Below are positions 28,296 through 37,575 of a DNA stretch of 64,000 nt, one piece after another (within the stretch, counting starts at the first letter, position 1; every line of letters begins with the position of its first letter). Position numbers and translations under genes: made by a program. The notes below the pieces were generated by a model. That model ran no database searches and was not told the origin of the DNA. It saw only the letters and a program-made list of their open reading frames with translations. This DNA comes from Ralstonia mannitolilytica. Lineage in GTDB: Bacteria; Pseudomonadota; Gammaproteobacteria; Burkholderiales; Burkholderiaceae. Location: NCBI RefSeq assembly GCF_905397375.1, contig NZ_CAJPVG010000001.1, positions 744,001 to 808,000 on the forward strand, read 5' to 3'.

Positions 28296-29284
28296 GCTGC
28301 CTCCTGGCGATTCGCCATGACCGCATCGAACGCATCGAGCCAGTCCGCCACGAAGCGGTCGATGCCGAAGCGCTGGCGTGCGGTGTCGCGTGCGGCGTCG
28401 CCCCAGCGGCGGGCGAGAGCCGGATCGTGCAGCAGCGTGTGCATGGCGTCGGCCAGCGCATCGAGGCGCGTGTCGACATAGCCGTTGTGGCCGCTGTCGA
28501 TGACGGTGCTCATCTCGGTGGTGGCCAGGCCCACGATGGGCATGCCGATGGTCATGGCCTCCACCACGGCCAGCCCCAGGCTGGTGTAGCGGATGGGGTT
28601 GAAGAAGAAGCGGTAGCGCGCGCAGAACGCGGGCAGATGCAGGTTGCCGACCTCGCCGATGCCGCCGGCGTCTTCGGCGCCCATGCCCACCAGGTCGAGC
28701 GGCACCTGGCGGCGCAGCGTGTCGAACACGTCGGCGCCGAGCCGGCGCCCGCGCCTGGCCAGGTGGTTGACGACCACGATGCCGCGCGCCAGGTCGCCGC
28801 TGTAGCGCGCCGGCACGGGCAGGTGCACGCCGTGCTCGATCACCCGCGTGGGCGTGATGCCGCTGTCCCACATCAGCGCGTTGAACGGCGTCACGTGCAC
28901 CAGCAGCACGTTCGGATCCTGCACCCAGTGGCGCGTGTTGGTGGGGTGCTCCTGCGGCGGATCGTGTTCGAGATAGATCGTCGGCAGGGCGCGCTGCGCG
29001 GGGCTCAGCACCGTGAGGCGGTCCTGCTCCCAGTGCACCCGCGACTGGAACAGCACGGCATCGAACCGCTCGCCCGCCACGGCATCGAACGGCACCTCAT
29101 GAACGTTGTCGCCCCACGGCAGCGCGCCCACCTTGCCGGCATAACCGGGCGGCACGCAGCCCGATGCGTCAGGCGGACGCGTGACGAGGTAGAAATCGTG
29201 CGGCACCTGCGAGAGGTAATACAGGTAGTTGCCGTGCACATGCCACGTCAGAATGCGCAGGCGTCGTGCGGTGGACCGCTTCAT
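28292..29284 (-). CDS. Glycosyltransferase, GT-B fold (group 1)
   Basis: 330 residues; ATG at 29284 overlaps the upstream stop, with GGGAG ahead. The C-terminal Rossmann domain shows the GT4-like donor site: RFFFNPIRYTSLGLAVVEAMTIGMPIVGLAT followed by EMSTVIDSGHNGYVD. The N-terminal domain begins RILTWHVHGNYLYYLSQVPH. The family is close to glycosyltransferases that follow a heptosyltransferase in envelope clusters. Sugar and acceptor unknown. It sits between the heptosyltransferase-like and UDP-xylose synthase genes and might use UDP-xylose; that is inference. Confidence 0.87.
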
Positions 29285-30441
29285 GGCGTGGTGCTCCCGA
29301 ATGTCTTGGATGCGGAGGGCGGGATGGGTGCCGACGCGGCGCGTGTGGGTGCCGGCGGCGACGTGCGCAGTTCCAGCTCGGGGTCGAACAGCGCGCCATA
29401 GGCGGCGTCGAGCACCTGCCGCACGCTCACATCGCGCGCGCATTCATGTTGGGTCGGGCACGTCCAGTGCATGCACGGCCGGCACGGCGGCGCGGCCGCC
29501 AGCACGCGATGCAGGATGCGGTCTGCCGGGGCCCAGCGCGCCACATCGCTGCCGCACGCGACCACGATGCTCGGCGCGCGCACGGCCGCCGCCACGTGCG
29601 AGACGCCCGTATCGTTGCAGATGAGCAGCCGGGCCAGCCGCAGCAACGCCGCCAAGCCGCCCAGCGACGTCTGCCCCACGACCGATGCCGCGCGCTGGCG
29701 CATGCGGCTGCGCACGGCGTCCACCAGCTCGGCTTCGGACGGCGCGCCGGTCATCACCACGTGAAACCCGCTGACGATCAAGGTGTCTGCCACCGCGGCA
29801 AAGCGCTCGGGCCACCAGCGGCGTGACGGCATGCGGGCGCCGGCATGCAGGCAGACGAGGCGGTCGCGGTCGAGCGCGCGATGGCGCAGCAGCGCAAGCG
29901 CCTCGGCGTAGTCCTCGCGCCGCAGGGGAAAGTCCGGGATGGCCGGTACCGCAGGGGCGCCCAGGTAGGTCAGCAACGCCAGCAGGCGCTCGGCCTCGGG
30001 CAACTGCGTCGGCCACGGCAGCAGTGCCGGATCGGCCTGGCGCGCGGTCGCCGCATCGGGCTGAAAGCCGAAGACCTGCCGTGCGCCGAAGCGCCGGACG
30101 ACTTCCGTCGATTGCGGGCCGCTGCCGTGCAGCTGGATGGCCACGTCCAGCCGGCGCGCCTGCATGTCGGCGTAGAACGCCTGCGTGGCATCGGTGTCGG
30201 CGGGGCCGGCTTCAGGAAACGCGTTGCCGCCGGGGAAGGGCACGAAGTCGTCCAGCAGATCGGCATATCGCTGCTGGAACTGCCGCGCCCACGGCAGGCC
30301 GACGAGCGTGATGTGCGCGTGCGGTGCAGCGGCCCGCAACGCGCGCAGCGCGGGCACCGCGCACAGCATGTCGCCAAGCTGCAAGGCCCGGAACACGGCG
30401 ATGCGGCGTGCGCCGCGCAGGAGTTCGACAGGCGGCGTCAT
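29281..30441 (-). CDS. Glycosyltransferase family 9 (heptosyltransferase-like)
   Basis: 386 residues; ATG at 30441 overlaps the upstream stop (ATGA). N-terminal domain begins IAVFRALQLGDMLCAVPALRAL, the ADP-heptose:LPS heptosyltransferase signature. The C-terminal donor domain has CLHAGARMPSRRWWPERFAAVA and NDTGVSHVAAAVRAPSIVV. A Cys-rich tail (CRPCMHWTCPTQHEC) resembles that of the other GT9 protein in the operon. Two GT9 genes within 5 kb imply at least two heptose residues in the product. The last 35 residues are Pro/Ala-rich and probably disordered. Confidence 0.9.
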   Translation of the reverse strand: MTPPVELLRGARRIAVFRALQLGDMLCAVPALRALRAAAPHAHITLVGLPWARQFQQRYADLLDDFVPFPGGNAFPEAGPADTDATQAFYADMQARRLDVAIQLHGSGPQSTEVVRRFGARQVFGFQPDAATARQADPALLPWPTQLPEAERLLALLTYLGAPAVPAIPDFPLRREDYAEALALLRHRALDRDRLVCLHAGARMPSRRWWPERFAAVADTLIVSGFHVVMTGAPSEAELVDAVRSRMRQRAASVVGQTSLGGLAALLRLARLLICNDTGVSHVAAAVRAPSIVVACGSDVARWAPADRILHRVLAAAPPCRPCMHWTCPTQHECARDVSVRQVLDAAYGALFDPELELRTSPPAPTRAASAPIPPSASKTFGSTTP

Positions 30442-31472
30442 AGGAACCACACCCGGAAGTGCCACGCACCGCGCAGGCGCCAGTACAGCGCGAGCGGCGG
30501 GATGGCGATCGATGTCCACAGCATTTCCAGCACGTGCCGCGGCGAATGCGTGGTGCCCCGCAGGCGCATGGCTGCAAAGCGCAGCGTGAGCGCCAGCCAG
30601 AGCAGCGCAGCCCCCGCCGCCACCCACGGCCGTCCCAGCGCGAGCGCCGCAACGGCCACCACCACCGCGGCGCCCATGCCGTAGTAGTGCCACGGCGGCA
30701 CGGGCCGGATGCGCGTGCGGTAGCGCTGCGGATGCTTCTTGTAGAGCAGCGCGTCGTAGAACACCTTGCGTTGCTGCGACACGCTCACGCCCCACGGCGC
30801 CGGCCGCACCGGGTGGTGCATCAGCGCGTTCGGCGCCTGTGCGATGTGCCCGCCCGCATCGAGGATGCGGAACTGCAGGTCGGAGTCTTCGCGCCAGGCC
30901 AGCCGGAAGCGTTCGTCAAAGCCACCGATGCGCTCGAGCATCGCGCGCCGCACGAAGCAGTTGGCGGTGACGAACTCGGCGCGCGTGAGGCCGCTGGCGT
31001 CGCGTTCGTAATCGGTCGGCTGCGCGGGCAGCGGCATGCGGATGGCGCCCGTGGCGGCATCGGGCGCGGTGCCGCCGTCGGCCGCCGTCATGACGCGCCA
31101 GCCTTCGGCCAGCCACGTGGGCGCCGGGATGGTGTCGTCGTCGGTGAAGGCGATGATGTCGCCGCTGGCGGCCTGCCAGCCGCGATTGCGGGCTGCGGCG
31201 GGGCCCTGCGTTTCGCGCACGGGCACGTAGCGCACGCGCCAGGCCGGCGCGGCGGCGGCAAAGGCCTCGACGACCGCGCGCGTTTCGTCGTCCGGCCCGT
31301 CGTCGGCAACCACGAGCTCCAGCTGGTGCGCATCAAAGGTCTGGGCCAGCAGGCCATCGAGGCAGCGCTGCAGCATCTGCGGTCGCCGCCATGTCGCAAT
31401 GACGACCGACACGGCGGGCGCACGCCGCCGCAAGGGCACCTGCGACACATCAAACGGCAACGGCTGGTTCAT
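30438..31472 (-). CDS. Glycosyltransferase family 2 with C-terminal membrane helices
   Basis: 344 residues. The GT-A domain has VSVVIATWRRPQMLQRCLDG, VVADDGPDDET and FTDDDTIPAPTWL, followed by the acceptor motif GFDERFRLAWREDSDLQFRI. Two hydrophobic segments near 265-305 and an amphipathic C-terminus anchor it at the inner membrane. The start overlaps the carbamoyltransferase stop and its stop overlaps the heptosyltransferase start, both as ATGA. Confidence 0.91.
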   Translation of the reverse strand: MNQPLPFDVSQVPLRRRAPAVSVVIATWRRPQMLQRCLDGLLAQTFDAHQLELVVADDGPDDETRAVVEAFAAAAPAWRVRYVPVRETQGPAAARNRGWQAASGDIIAFTDDDTIPAPTWLAEGWRVMTAADGGTAPDAATGAIRMPLPAQPTDYERDASGLTRAEFVTANCFVRRAMLERIGGFDERFRLAWREDSDLQFRILDAGGHIAQAPNALMHHPVRPAPWGVSVSQQRKVFYDALLYKKHPQRYRTRIRPVPPWHYYGMGAAVVVAVAALALGRPWVAAGAALLWLALTLRFAAMRLRGTTHSPRHVLEMLWTSIAIPPLALYWRLRGAWHFRVWFL

Positions 31473-33289
31473 GCGACCCCCGCCAGGCCGGGCACGCGCC
31501 GCACGCCGGTAGTGGCGCGGGCCGCGCCGTCCTGCTCTGCGCCGCCTGCGCGCGGTGTCTTGCGCAGCAGGAACGGGCCGATCACCAGCGCATCGAGCGG
31601 CGACGTCCAGAACGATTCCACCGCATCGCGCGGGCTGCAGACCATCGGCTCGCCGCGCGTGTTGAACGACGTGTTGACGAGGATCGGCACGCCGGTGCGC
31701 TTTTCGAAGGCGGCGAGCAGGTCGTAATACAGCGGATGCTGCCGGCGGTTCACCGTCTGCACGCGCGCGGTGCCATCGACGTGGCGCACGGCCGGGATCT
31801 GGGCGGCGCGGTCTTCGCGCACGTCAAAGACGAACAGCATGAAGGGCGCGGGCTGCTGGGCACCGACAAACCAGTCGGCAGCGCGCTCTTCCATCACCAC
31901 GGGGGCGACAGGGCGGAAGTCTTCACGGTCCTTGATCTCGTTCAGGCGTGCCTGCATGTCGGGCGGGATGGGCGAGGCGAGGATGGAGCGCGCCCCCAGC
32001 GCACGCGGGCCGAACTCCATGCGGCCCTGGAACCAGCCGATCACCTGGCCCTGCGCGAGCAGCTCCGCGGTCTGTTCCGCGATGTTGTCCAGGCGCTCGA
32101 ACGGCAGCTTGGACCACGTGAGGAACTGTTCGATCTCCTCGTCGCTGTAGGCGGGGCCGAGGTAGGCGTGGTCCATCTTCCAGAGCCGCCGCTTGTTGCC
32201 GCGCGCCTGGTAGTCGGTCCAGAGCGCCGCACCCAGCGACGTGCCCGCGTCGCCGGCGGCGGGTTGCACCCATACCTGCTCGAACGGGCCGCGGTCACGC
32301 ACACGCGCATTCATCACGCAGTTGAGCGCCACGCCGCCCGCCATGGCGAGGTTGCGCGCGCCGGTGGCCTGATGCAGCCACTGGGTCATCGTCAGCACGG
32401 TTTCTTCCAGCACCTGCTGCAGCGAGCGTGCGATGTCGAAGTGCCGTGCCTCCATCGGGCCGCCACGCTGGCGCGGCGGGCCGAAGCGCGCTTCCAGCCG
32501 CAGCGGCGCGACGGTGTAGCGGCCGTCGCCGCTGATCGTCACCATCTCGCGGAAGGCATCGACGTAGCGCGGCTGCCCGTACGAGGCCAGCGCCATCACC
32601 TTGTATTCGTCGGACGAGCGCAGGAAGCCGAGGTAGTCCGTCACCTCTTCATAGAGCAGACCGAGCGAGTGCGGCAGGTCCACCTGCTGCAGGCGCGTGT
32701 ACTCGCCGTTGCGGAACAGGCCGTACGACGTGGTGGCGCGCTCGCCGCGGCCGTCCATGGTGAGCACCGCGCAGTCGTCAAACGGCGCGGCCAGGAAGGC
32801 GCTTGCCTCGTGCGCGAGATGGTGCTCGACATACGACCAGCGGAACGGCCCGTCATGCCTGACATTGGCGAAGCGTGCGCGCAGGTGGTGCGGTGCTCCG
32901 CCTGCCAGCTGGCGCGGCGCGTTCACCACGTACGACAGGAACAGCGCGTCCCACGGCGCGGTCCCGGGCGCCAGGTCGGTCTGTGCCGACGGCTGCAGCG
33001 GCAGGGCGATGTGCGTCTGCCCCTGCAGATCGGCCAGCAGTGCCGGGTCCAGCGAGTAGGCGACGTGGTCGACACGGGCCAGATCGATGCCGGCTTCGGC
33101 CAGGCAATAGTCGATCGCGTGATACGGCAGCTGCCAGGTGGAAAACGGCACCGGCCGCTTGGCGTGCTTGACGTGCGTGAAGCGTTCGTCTTCGGCCGCG
33201 GCGATCACCACGCCGTCACGCACGAGCGTGGCCGACGAGTCGTGATACGCCGCGTTGATGCCGAGGGTATAGAGCGGTTTGGCTTCCAT
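31469..33289 (-). CDS. Carbamoyltransferase, NodU/TobZ family
   Basis: 606 residues, full length; ATG at 33289 with GGAG 9 bases before. N-terminal Kae1-like domain begins LGINAAYHDSSATLVRDGVV and carries the metal-binding EHHLAHEASAF and AMAGGVALNCVMNAR. The C-terminal YrdC-like domain has RMEFGPRALGARSILASP and NTSFNTRGEPMVCSP. Family members transfer a carbamoyl group from carbamoyl phosphate, through carbamoyl-adenylate, to a sugar hydroxyl, as in nodulation factor and tobramycin synthesis. Within this operon the likely target is a sugar of the envelope glycan. The last 25 residues are a poorly conserved tail. Confidence 0.93.
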   Translation of the reverse strand: MEAKPLYTLGINAAYHDSSATLVRDGVVIAAAEDERFTHVKHAKRPVPFSTWQLPYHAIDYCLAEAGIDLARVDHVAYSLDPALLADLQGQTHIALPLQPSAQTDLAPGTAPWDALFLSYVVNAPRQLAGGAPHHLRARFANVRHDGPFRWSYVEHHLAHEASAFLAAPFDDCAVLTMDGRGERATTSYGLFRNGEYTRLQQVDLPHSLGLLYEEVTDYLGFLRSSDEYKVMALASYGQPRYVDAFREMVTISGDGRYTVAPLRLEARFGPPRQRGGPMEARHFDIARSLQQVLEETVLTMTQWLHQATGARNLAMAGGVALNCVMNARVRDRGPFEQVWVQPAAGDAGTSLGAALWTDYQARGNKRRLWKMDHAYLGPAYSDEEIEQFLTWSKLPFERLDNIAEQTAELLAQGQVIGWFQGRMEFGPRALGARSILASPIPPDMQARLNEIKDREDFRPVAPVVMEERAADWFVGAQQPAPFMLFVFDVREDRAAQIPAVRHVDGTARVQTVNRRQHPLYYDLLAAFEKRTGVPILVNTSFNTRGEPMVCSPRDAVESFWTSPLDALVIGPFLLRKTPRAGGAEQDGAARATTGVRRVPGLAGVA

Positions 33290-33329
33290 GCAGGGCTCCG
33301 GCAATCGGTGGTGGGACAAGGTAAAGGGC

Positions 33330-34523
33330 TCAGGCAACCGGTGTGGGTGCGGCCAAGCCCGGTGAGGCAAGTGCGGACCACAAGGCCTGCGCCACGCGCG
33401 TCGGCTGCCACAGCGCGTGCGTTGCCGCGATGACTTCGTCTTCCGTCACGCCGGTCAGGCACGCCTGATGGCCGAGCGGGCAGACGCTGCGGTAGCAGTA
33501 GCGGCACGGCACGTCGTGCGAGAGCACCGCGTGCGGCACGGCCCACGGCGTGTGCTGCGGGTTGGTGAGGGCGTAGAGGTCGACCACCGGCGTCTGCGTG
33601 GCGGCGGCCAGGTGCACCGGCCCGCTGTTGTTGGACACCAGCAGCGCCGCGCCTTCGATGAGCGCCGCCAGCTCGCCGAGCACCAGCGCACCGGCCAGGT
33701 TGATCACGCGCCGCCCAGCGGCCTGGCCCGGTGCGCATACCTGCGCCACGAGCTCGGCCTCGCCCGGCGCGCCGGTCACGAGCACCGGGCAGTCGTAGCG
33801 CTGCGCCAGCACATTGGCGATGCGGGCAAAGCGTTCGGGCGGATACCGCCGCGATGCCGCGGTCGCCCCGGGATGCAGCACGATCCACGGCGACCGCGGG
33901 CCGATGCCATGGGCGGCAAGCTTGGCGCGCACCGCATCGCGGTCGGCCGCACGCACGGTAAAGCGCAGGCGCTGCGGCAGGTGCGCGTGCGTATCGACGA
34001 CCTGCGCCACGAGGTCCAGCTGGCGGCGCACTTCATGGCGCACGTCGCCGGGGGCCGTGGCGGCGATGCGCGCATCGGCGTCGGCAATCCAGTCGGTCAG
34101 CAGGGCATACGGGTTCTCGCGGCAGTGCGCCAGGCGCAGCGGAATGCCCGCCAGGAAGCACAGCATCGCGGCCGGCAGCGGGTTCTGCGTGTGGACCGTA
34201 AAGATGACGGCCGCGTCGAACGCACCGTCGCGCAGCGTGCGGATGAGCGAGGTCGTCTGCTCGGCATCGGCGGCGTTGGCATGCTTGGCCCACGGCACGT
34301 CGCAGGCGATCACGTCGTCGATGTCGCTCAGGTGCGGCTGGGCGATGGCCCCGGCGCGCGAGGTCAGCAGCGTGAGGTGCCGGTCGGCCGGGCCGCTCGT
34401 CTTGAGCGCGTGAAAGGCCGGCGTGGTCATCACCACGTCGCCGAGGTTGTCGGGGCGCACGCACAGGATGCGGGCGGCGTTGGCCCACACGGCGCGGCGC
34501 TCGGGGATACCGGCCACGTTCAT
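33330..34523 (-). CDS. Glycosyltransferase family 9 (heptosyltransferase-like)
   Basis: 397 residues; ATG at 34523 overlaps the phosphatase stop. The signature ILCVRPDNLGDVVMTTPAFHAL opens the N-terminal domain; IVLHPGATAASRRYPPERFARIA and NNSGPVHLAAATQTPVVDLYA form the donor domain. A Cys cluster (CRYCYRSVCPLGHQAC) near residue 345 is typical of this GT9 subgroup. With the phosphatase next door making ADP-heptose precursor, transfer of heptose is the most likely reaction. Confidence 0.91.
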   Translation of the reverse strand: MNVAGIPERRAVWANAARILCVRPDNLGDVVMTTPAFHALKTSGPADRHLTLLTSRAGAIAQPHLSDIDDVIACDVPWAKHANAADAEQTTSLIRTLRDGAFDAAVIFTVHTQNPLPAAMLCFLAGIPLRLAHCRENPYALLTDWIADADARIAATAPGDVRHEVRRQLDLVAQVVDTHAHLPQRLRFTVRAADRDAVRAKLAAHGIGPRSPWIVLHPGATAASRRYPPERFARIANVLAQRYDCPVLVTGAPGEAELVAQVCAPGQAAGRRVINLAGALVLGELAALIEGAALLVSNNSGPVHLAAATQTPVVDLYALTNPQHTPWAVPHAVLSHDVPCRYCYRSVCPLGHQACLTGVTEDEVIAATHALWQPTRVAQALWSALASPGLAAPTPVA

Positions 34524-35134
34524 GCAACGGCCTCCGCGTGGCGCGCGTGCTGGGCGATGACAATGGCGGCGGCCTCGTCGAAGCGCCCGACGATGTAGTC
34601 GGGCACGCGCATCGGCCCGGGCAGCCAGTGCGTTTCGTTGCCGTTGGCGATGAGGATGGTGCGGCAGCCCGCGCGGCGGCCGGCCTCTACGTCGTTGAGG
34701 ATGTCGCCGATCATCCACGAGTGTTCGAGCGTCACGCCGTGCGAATCGGCAGCCTGCCGCAGCAGCCCGTCGTGCGGCTTGCGGCATGCGCAGCCGGCGC
34801 TGCCATCGGGCAGCGGCGCGTGCGGGCAGAAGTAGAAGCCGCCAAGCGTGGCGCCGTGCTGCGCAAACAGCTCGGCCAGGCGTTGCGCCACGGCCTCCAG
34901 CGCTTCGATGTGGAAGTAGCCCAGCGCGACGCCGGGCTGGTTGCTGACCACGATCAGCGGCAGGCCGGTGCGGGCCAGCATGCGCAGCCCGTCGCCTGCG
35001 CCCGGTGCCAGCGCAATGCGGGCGGGGTCGACGTTGTAGGGCACGTCCTGCAGCAGCGTGCCGTCCTTGTCCAGGAAGACCGCCGCACCCGATGCAGGCA
35101 ACGTCCGCCGCGCTGGCGCCAGCATCACGGCCAT
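34520..35134 (-). CDS. gmhB: D-glycero-D-manno-heptose 1,7-bisphosphate 7-phosphatase family (HAD-IIIA)
   Basis: 204 residues; ATG at 35134 with GGGAG ahead, overlapping the SDR stop by 10 bases. HAD motif I is FLDKDGTLL, motif II is VVSNQPG, and MIGDILNDVEAG carries motif IV. The zinc loop CPHAPLPDG...CACRKP is the GmhB/HisB-N mark. GmhB removes a phosphate on the ADP-heptose route, consistent with the two GT9 genes downstream. A housekeeping copy may exist elsewhere, so this one could be dedicated to the local glycan. Confidence 0.85.
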   Translation of the reverse strand: MAVMLAPARRTLPASGAAVFLDKDGTLLQDVPYNVDPARIALAPGAGDGLRMLARTGLPLIVVSNQPGVALGYFHIEALEAVAQRLAELFAQHGATLGGFYFCPHAPLPDGSAGCACRKPHDGLLRQAADSHGVTLEHSWMIGDILNDVEAGRRAGCRTILIANGNETHWLPGPMRVPDYIVGRFDEAAAIVIAQHARHAEAVA

Positions 35135-35886
35135 GACGTCTCCCGCATCGGCAGCACCATCACTTCCGGGATCACCGTTTCAGCCGGCTGCAGCAGCACG
35201 AAGCGCACGGCCGCCGCCACGTTGGCCGGGTCCTGCAGGTTGTTGACGTCGATGTCGGGAAAGCGGTCCAGCAGGAACGGCGTGCGCATGCCGCCGGCAA
35301 TCACGGCCGACACCTTGATACCGTGCGGGCGCAGTTCGGCGTGCAGAGCGTGCGACAGCCCGAGCAGCCCCCACTTGGTGGCGTGATAGACCGACGCATT
35401 GGGCCACGCGCGGCGCGAGGCGGTGGACGCAATGTTGACGATGGTCCCGCCGGCGCGCTTGCGCATCAGCGCGCTGGCGTGCTTGGCGAGCAGGAAGGGG
35501 CCGCGCAGGTTGGTGCGCACCACGCGGTCCCAGTCTTCGACGTTCAGTTCATCGATGGGCAGCGTGATGTCGATGGCCGCGTTGTTGATGACCGCGTCGA
35601 TACGCCCGAAGCGATCGACCACGTCATCCAGTGCGCCGCGCACGGCCGCTTCGTCGCCCACATCCAGGGCAATGGCGTGCGACTGGCCGCCCTCGGCGAT
35701 GAGCTCGGTGGCGGTGCGCTCGGCATTGGCGGCGTCCAGGTCGGTGGCCACTACGGTGGCGCCGTCGGCAGACAGCACGCGGCTGATGGCGGCGCCCAGC
35801 CCGCGTCCGGCGCCGGTGACGACGATGACGTGGTTGCGCAGCGTGGGCGGTGTATTGGCGTTGGTATTCAAGTCGGTCTGGGTCAT
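35125..35886 (-). CDS. SDR family oxidoreductase
   Basis: 253 residues from the ATG at 35886. Classical SDR: VTGAGRGLGAAISRVLSADG for cofactor binding, DLDAANAERT, NNAAIDI, the catalytic Ser in NIASTASRR and YHATKWG. The C-terminal substrate loop has AGGMRTPFLLDRFPDI. Family members of this length reduce ketones of sugars or lipids; the glycan operon makes a sugar-modifying role plausible but unproven. It lies 49 bases after the family-4-type glycosyltransferase. Confidence 0.9.
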   Translation of the reverse strand: MTQTDLNTNANTPPTLRNHVIVVTGAGRGLGAAISRVLSADGATVVATDLDAANAERTATELIAEGGQSHAIALDVGDEAAVRGALDDVVDRFGRIDAVINNAAIDITLPIDELNVEDWDRVVRTNLRGPFLLAKHASALMRKRAGGTIVNIASTASRRAWPNASVYHATKWGLLGLSHALHAELRPHGIKVSAVIAGGMRTPFLLDRFPDIDVNNLQDPANVAAAVRFVLLQPAETVIPEVMVLPMRETSWP

Positions 35887-35935
35887 GGGAGCGTGTTGCG
35901 AAGTGCGAGGAATTGCGAAGTGCGAGGAAGGCGGT

Positions 35936-37249
35936 TCAGGCGGCAAGCCCCGCCAGCGCCGAGGCATTGGCGACCGAAGGCGTGCCGTTCATCCGGGCGT
36001 TGGCGCGGGCGCGCATGTCGATGGCCTTCAGGTAGGCCTTCTCCAGTTGCCCGGCCACCCCGAGCCACGTGTAGAGCATGCGGGCGCGCACCAGGCCGGC
36101 CTGGCCGAACTCACGGCACAGCTCGGGCTGTTCCATCAGTTGCAGCAGCCGCGCGGCCAGTGCCTGCGGGTCTTTAGGCGGGACGAGGAAGCCAGTTCGG
36201 CCATGGCGCACCGTCGAACGGATGCCGCCCACGTCGGCGCCGATCACCGCGCGGCCGCACGCCATGGCTTCCACCGGCGTGATGCCGAACGGCTCGTACC
36301 ACGGCGTGCTCACGAAGACATCGCAGGCGCTGTACCACGCGCGCAGGTCGGCACGGCCGCGCTTGCCGACGAATACCGTCTGCTCGGTCACGCCGGCTGC
36401 GGCGGCCACGGCCTGCAGCCGGCCGAGTTCCGGCGTGGCGGCCACGTCGGGCGTGACGGTGTTGCCGCCCACCACGTACAGGCGCACGCGCTTGCGCGCA
36501 TCGGGCGGCAGCTTGCCGATGGCCTCGATGACGTTGTCCACGCCCTTGCGCGCCACCATGCGGCCGAGCTGCAGGACGACGAACGCGTCGGCCGGCACGC
36601 CGAGCTGGTGCCGGGCCTGAGCGCGGTCGATGGGCGCAAACTCGGCCGCATCGAAGCCGCACGGCACCACGTCGATCCGCTCGGGCCGTGCGTGGTAGAG
36701 CGTTTCCAGGTCGGTCTGGTCCTGCGGGCACTCGGCAATGATGCGCTCGGCGCGCTGCACGAGCGTGTCTTCGATCGTGAAGCGCGCATCCGGGAACCCG
36801 TCCGCGCTGCCCTGGTGCAGCCGGCGCACGCGGCCCAGCGCGTGGAACGTCATCACGAGCGGCAGCCGCAGCCGCGCCGCGGCGGCCAGCGACGCAAGCC
36901 CCGACATGAAGAAGTTGGCATGGATCACGTCATAGCCGTTGCCGGCCGCGTGGGCGCGTGCGCACTGATTCAGCAGGTAGCGGCCAAACGCGTGCATGTG
37001 CGGCAGCAGCGCTTCCTTGGGCAGGACGGCGGCGGGGCCGGCCGGCACGTGGATGACGCGGCATCCCGCGTCGAACGGCACGATCTCGGGCTCCGAAGGC
37101 CGTTCGCGCCGTGTGAAGACGTCGACCTGGTGGCCCAGCCGGGCCAGCTGCCGCGCCACGTGGCGCACATAGACGTTCTGTCCGCCGCAGTCCACGCCGC
37201 CCAGATCGGCGAGTGGCGAAGCGTGTTCACTGACCATGGCGATACGCAT
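35936..37249 (-). CDS. Glycosyltransferase family 4 (group 1)
   Basis: 437 residues; the ATG at 37249 is chosen over those at 37264 and 37342 because GAGGAG precedes it by 7 bases. The N-terminus MRIAMVSEHASPLADLGGVD with GGQNVYVRHVARQLARLGH matches sucrose-phosphate-synthase/MshA-like enzymes. The C-terminal domain has LQLGRMVARKGVDNVIEAI and the donor motif STPWYEPFGITPVEAMACG, then GGIRSTVRHGRTGFLVPP. It is the first gene of the glycan operon and probably adds the first or second sugar; donor unknown. Confidence 0.92.
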   Translation of the reverse strand: MRIAMVSEHASPLADLGGVDCGGQNVYVRHVARQLARLGHQVDVFTRRERPSEPEIVPFDAGCRVIHVPAGPAAVLPKEALLPHMHAFGRYLLNQCARAHAAGNGYDVIHANFFMSGLASLAAAARLRLPLVMTFHALGRVRRLHQGSADGFPDARFTIEDTLVQRAERIIAECPQDQTDLETLYHARPERIDVVPCGFDAAEFAPIDRAQARHQLGVPADAFVVLQLGRMVARKGVDNVIEAIGKLPPDARKRVRLYVVGGNTVTPDVAATPELGRLQAVAAAAGVTEQTVFVGKRGRADLRAWYSACDVFVSTPWYEPFGITPVEAMACGRAVIGADVGGIRSTVRHGRTGFLVPPKDPQALAARLLQLMEQPELCREFGQAGLVRARMLYTWLGVAGQLEKAYLKAIDMRARANARMNGTPSVANASALAGLAA

Positions 37250-37575
37250 GTCGGTTCTCCTCATGTCGTGGCGATGTGGGGGCGATCTGGTGGTCCAGGC
37301 CACGTGCGATGCCCTCAGCAGCCCGCGTGCCACGGTCGCCACCTTGTGCTGCTGCGTGCATCGATGCCGGAAGCGAACGGCGAGGAGGAGAACCGCTTTT
37401 CGCTTGTCCGGACAAGCGTTTGCAGCGTGCCGCGCGGCGCCGCAGGGGCACGGGCGCGACGCACCGCTGCGGTGTTTGACGCGTGGGGCCGGCGCGCGGT
37501 GCTCGTAATTCTTACGCGGCCGACAAGGAGAATCGCAGCGGCGACGGCATCACGCTTGCCAGGTGCAGGCGGGGC
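37250..37575. other. Intergenic region upstream of the glycan operon
   Basis: 326 bases between two minus-strand genes, the largest gap on this strand between 27273 and 41120, and so the natural place for the operon promoter. It contains the 18-base palindrome at 37401-37418. No conserved coding sequence is visible. Confidence 0.5.
37401..37418. promoter_or_regulatory. 18-base perfect palindrome ahead of the glycan operon
   Basis: CGCTTGTCCGGACAAGCG is a perfect dyad, flanked by TTTT on the left and TTT on the right. It is about 150 bases upstream of the first glycan gene and about 160 bases downstream of the HbpS/GlcG-like gene. It could be an operator, or read on the plus strand a short hairpin with T-run; because both neighbours are on the minus strand, an operator is the better guess. 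Confidence 0.42.
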
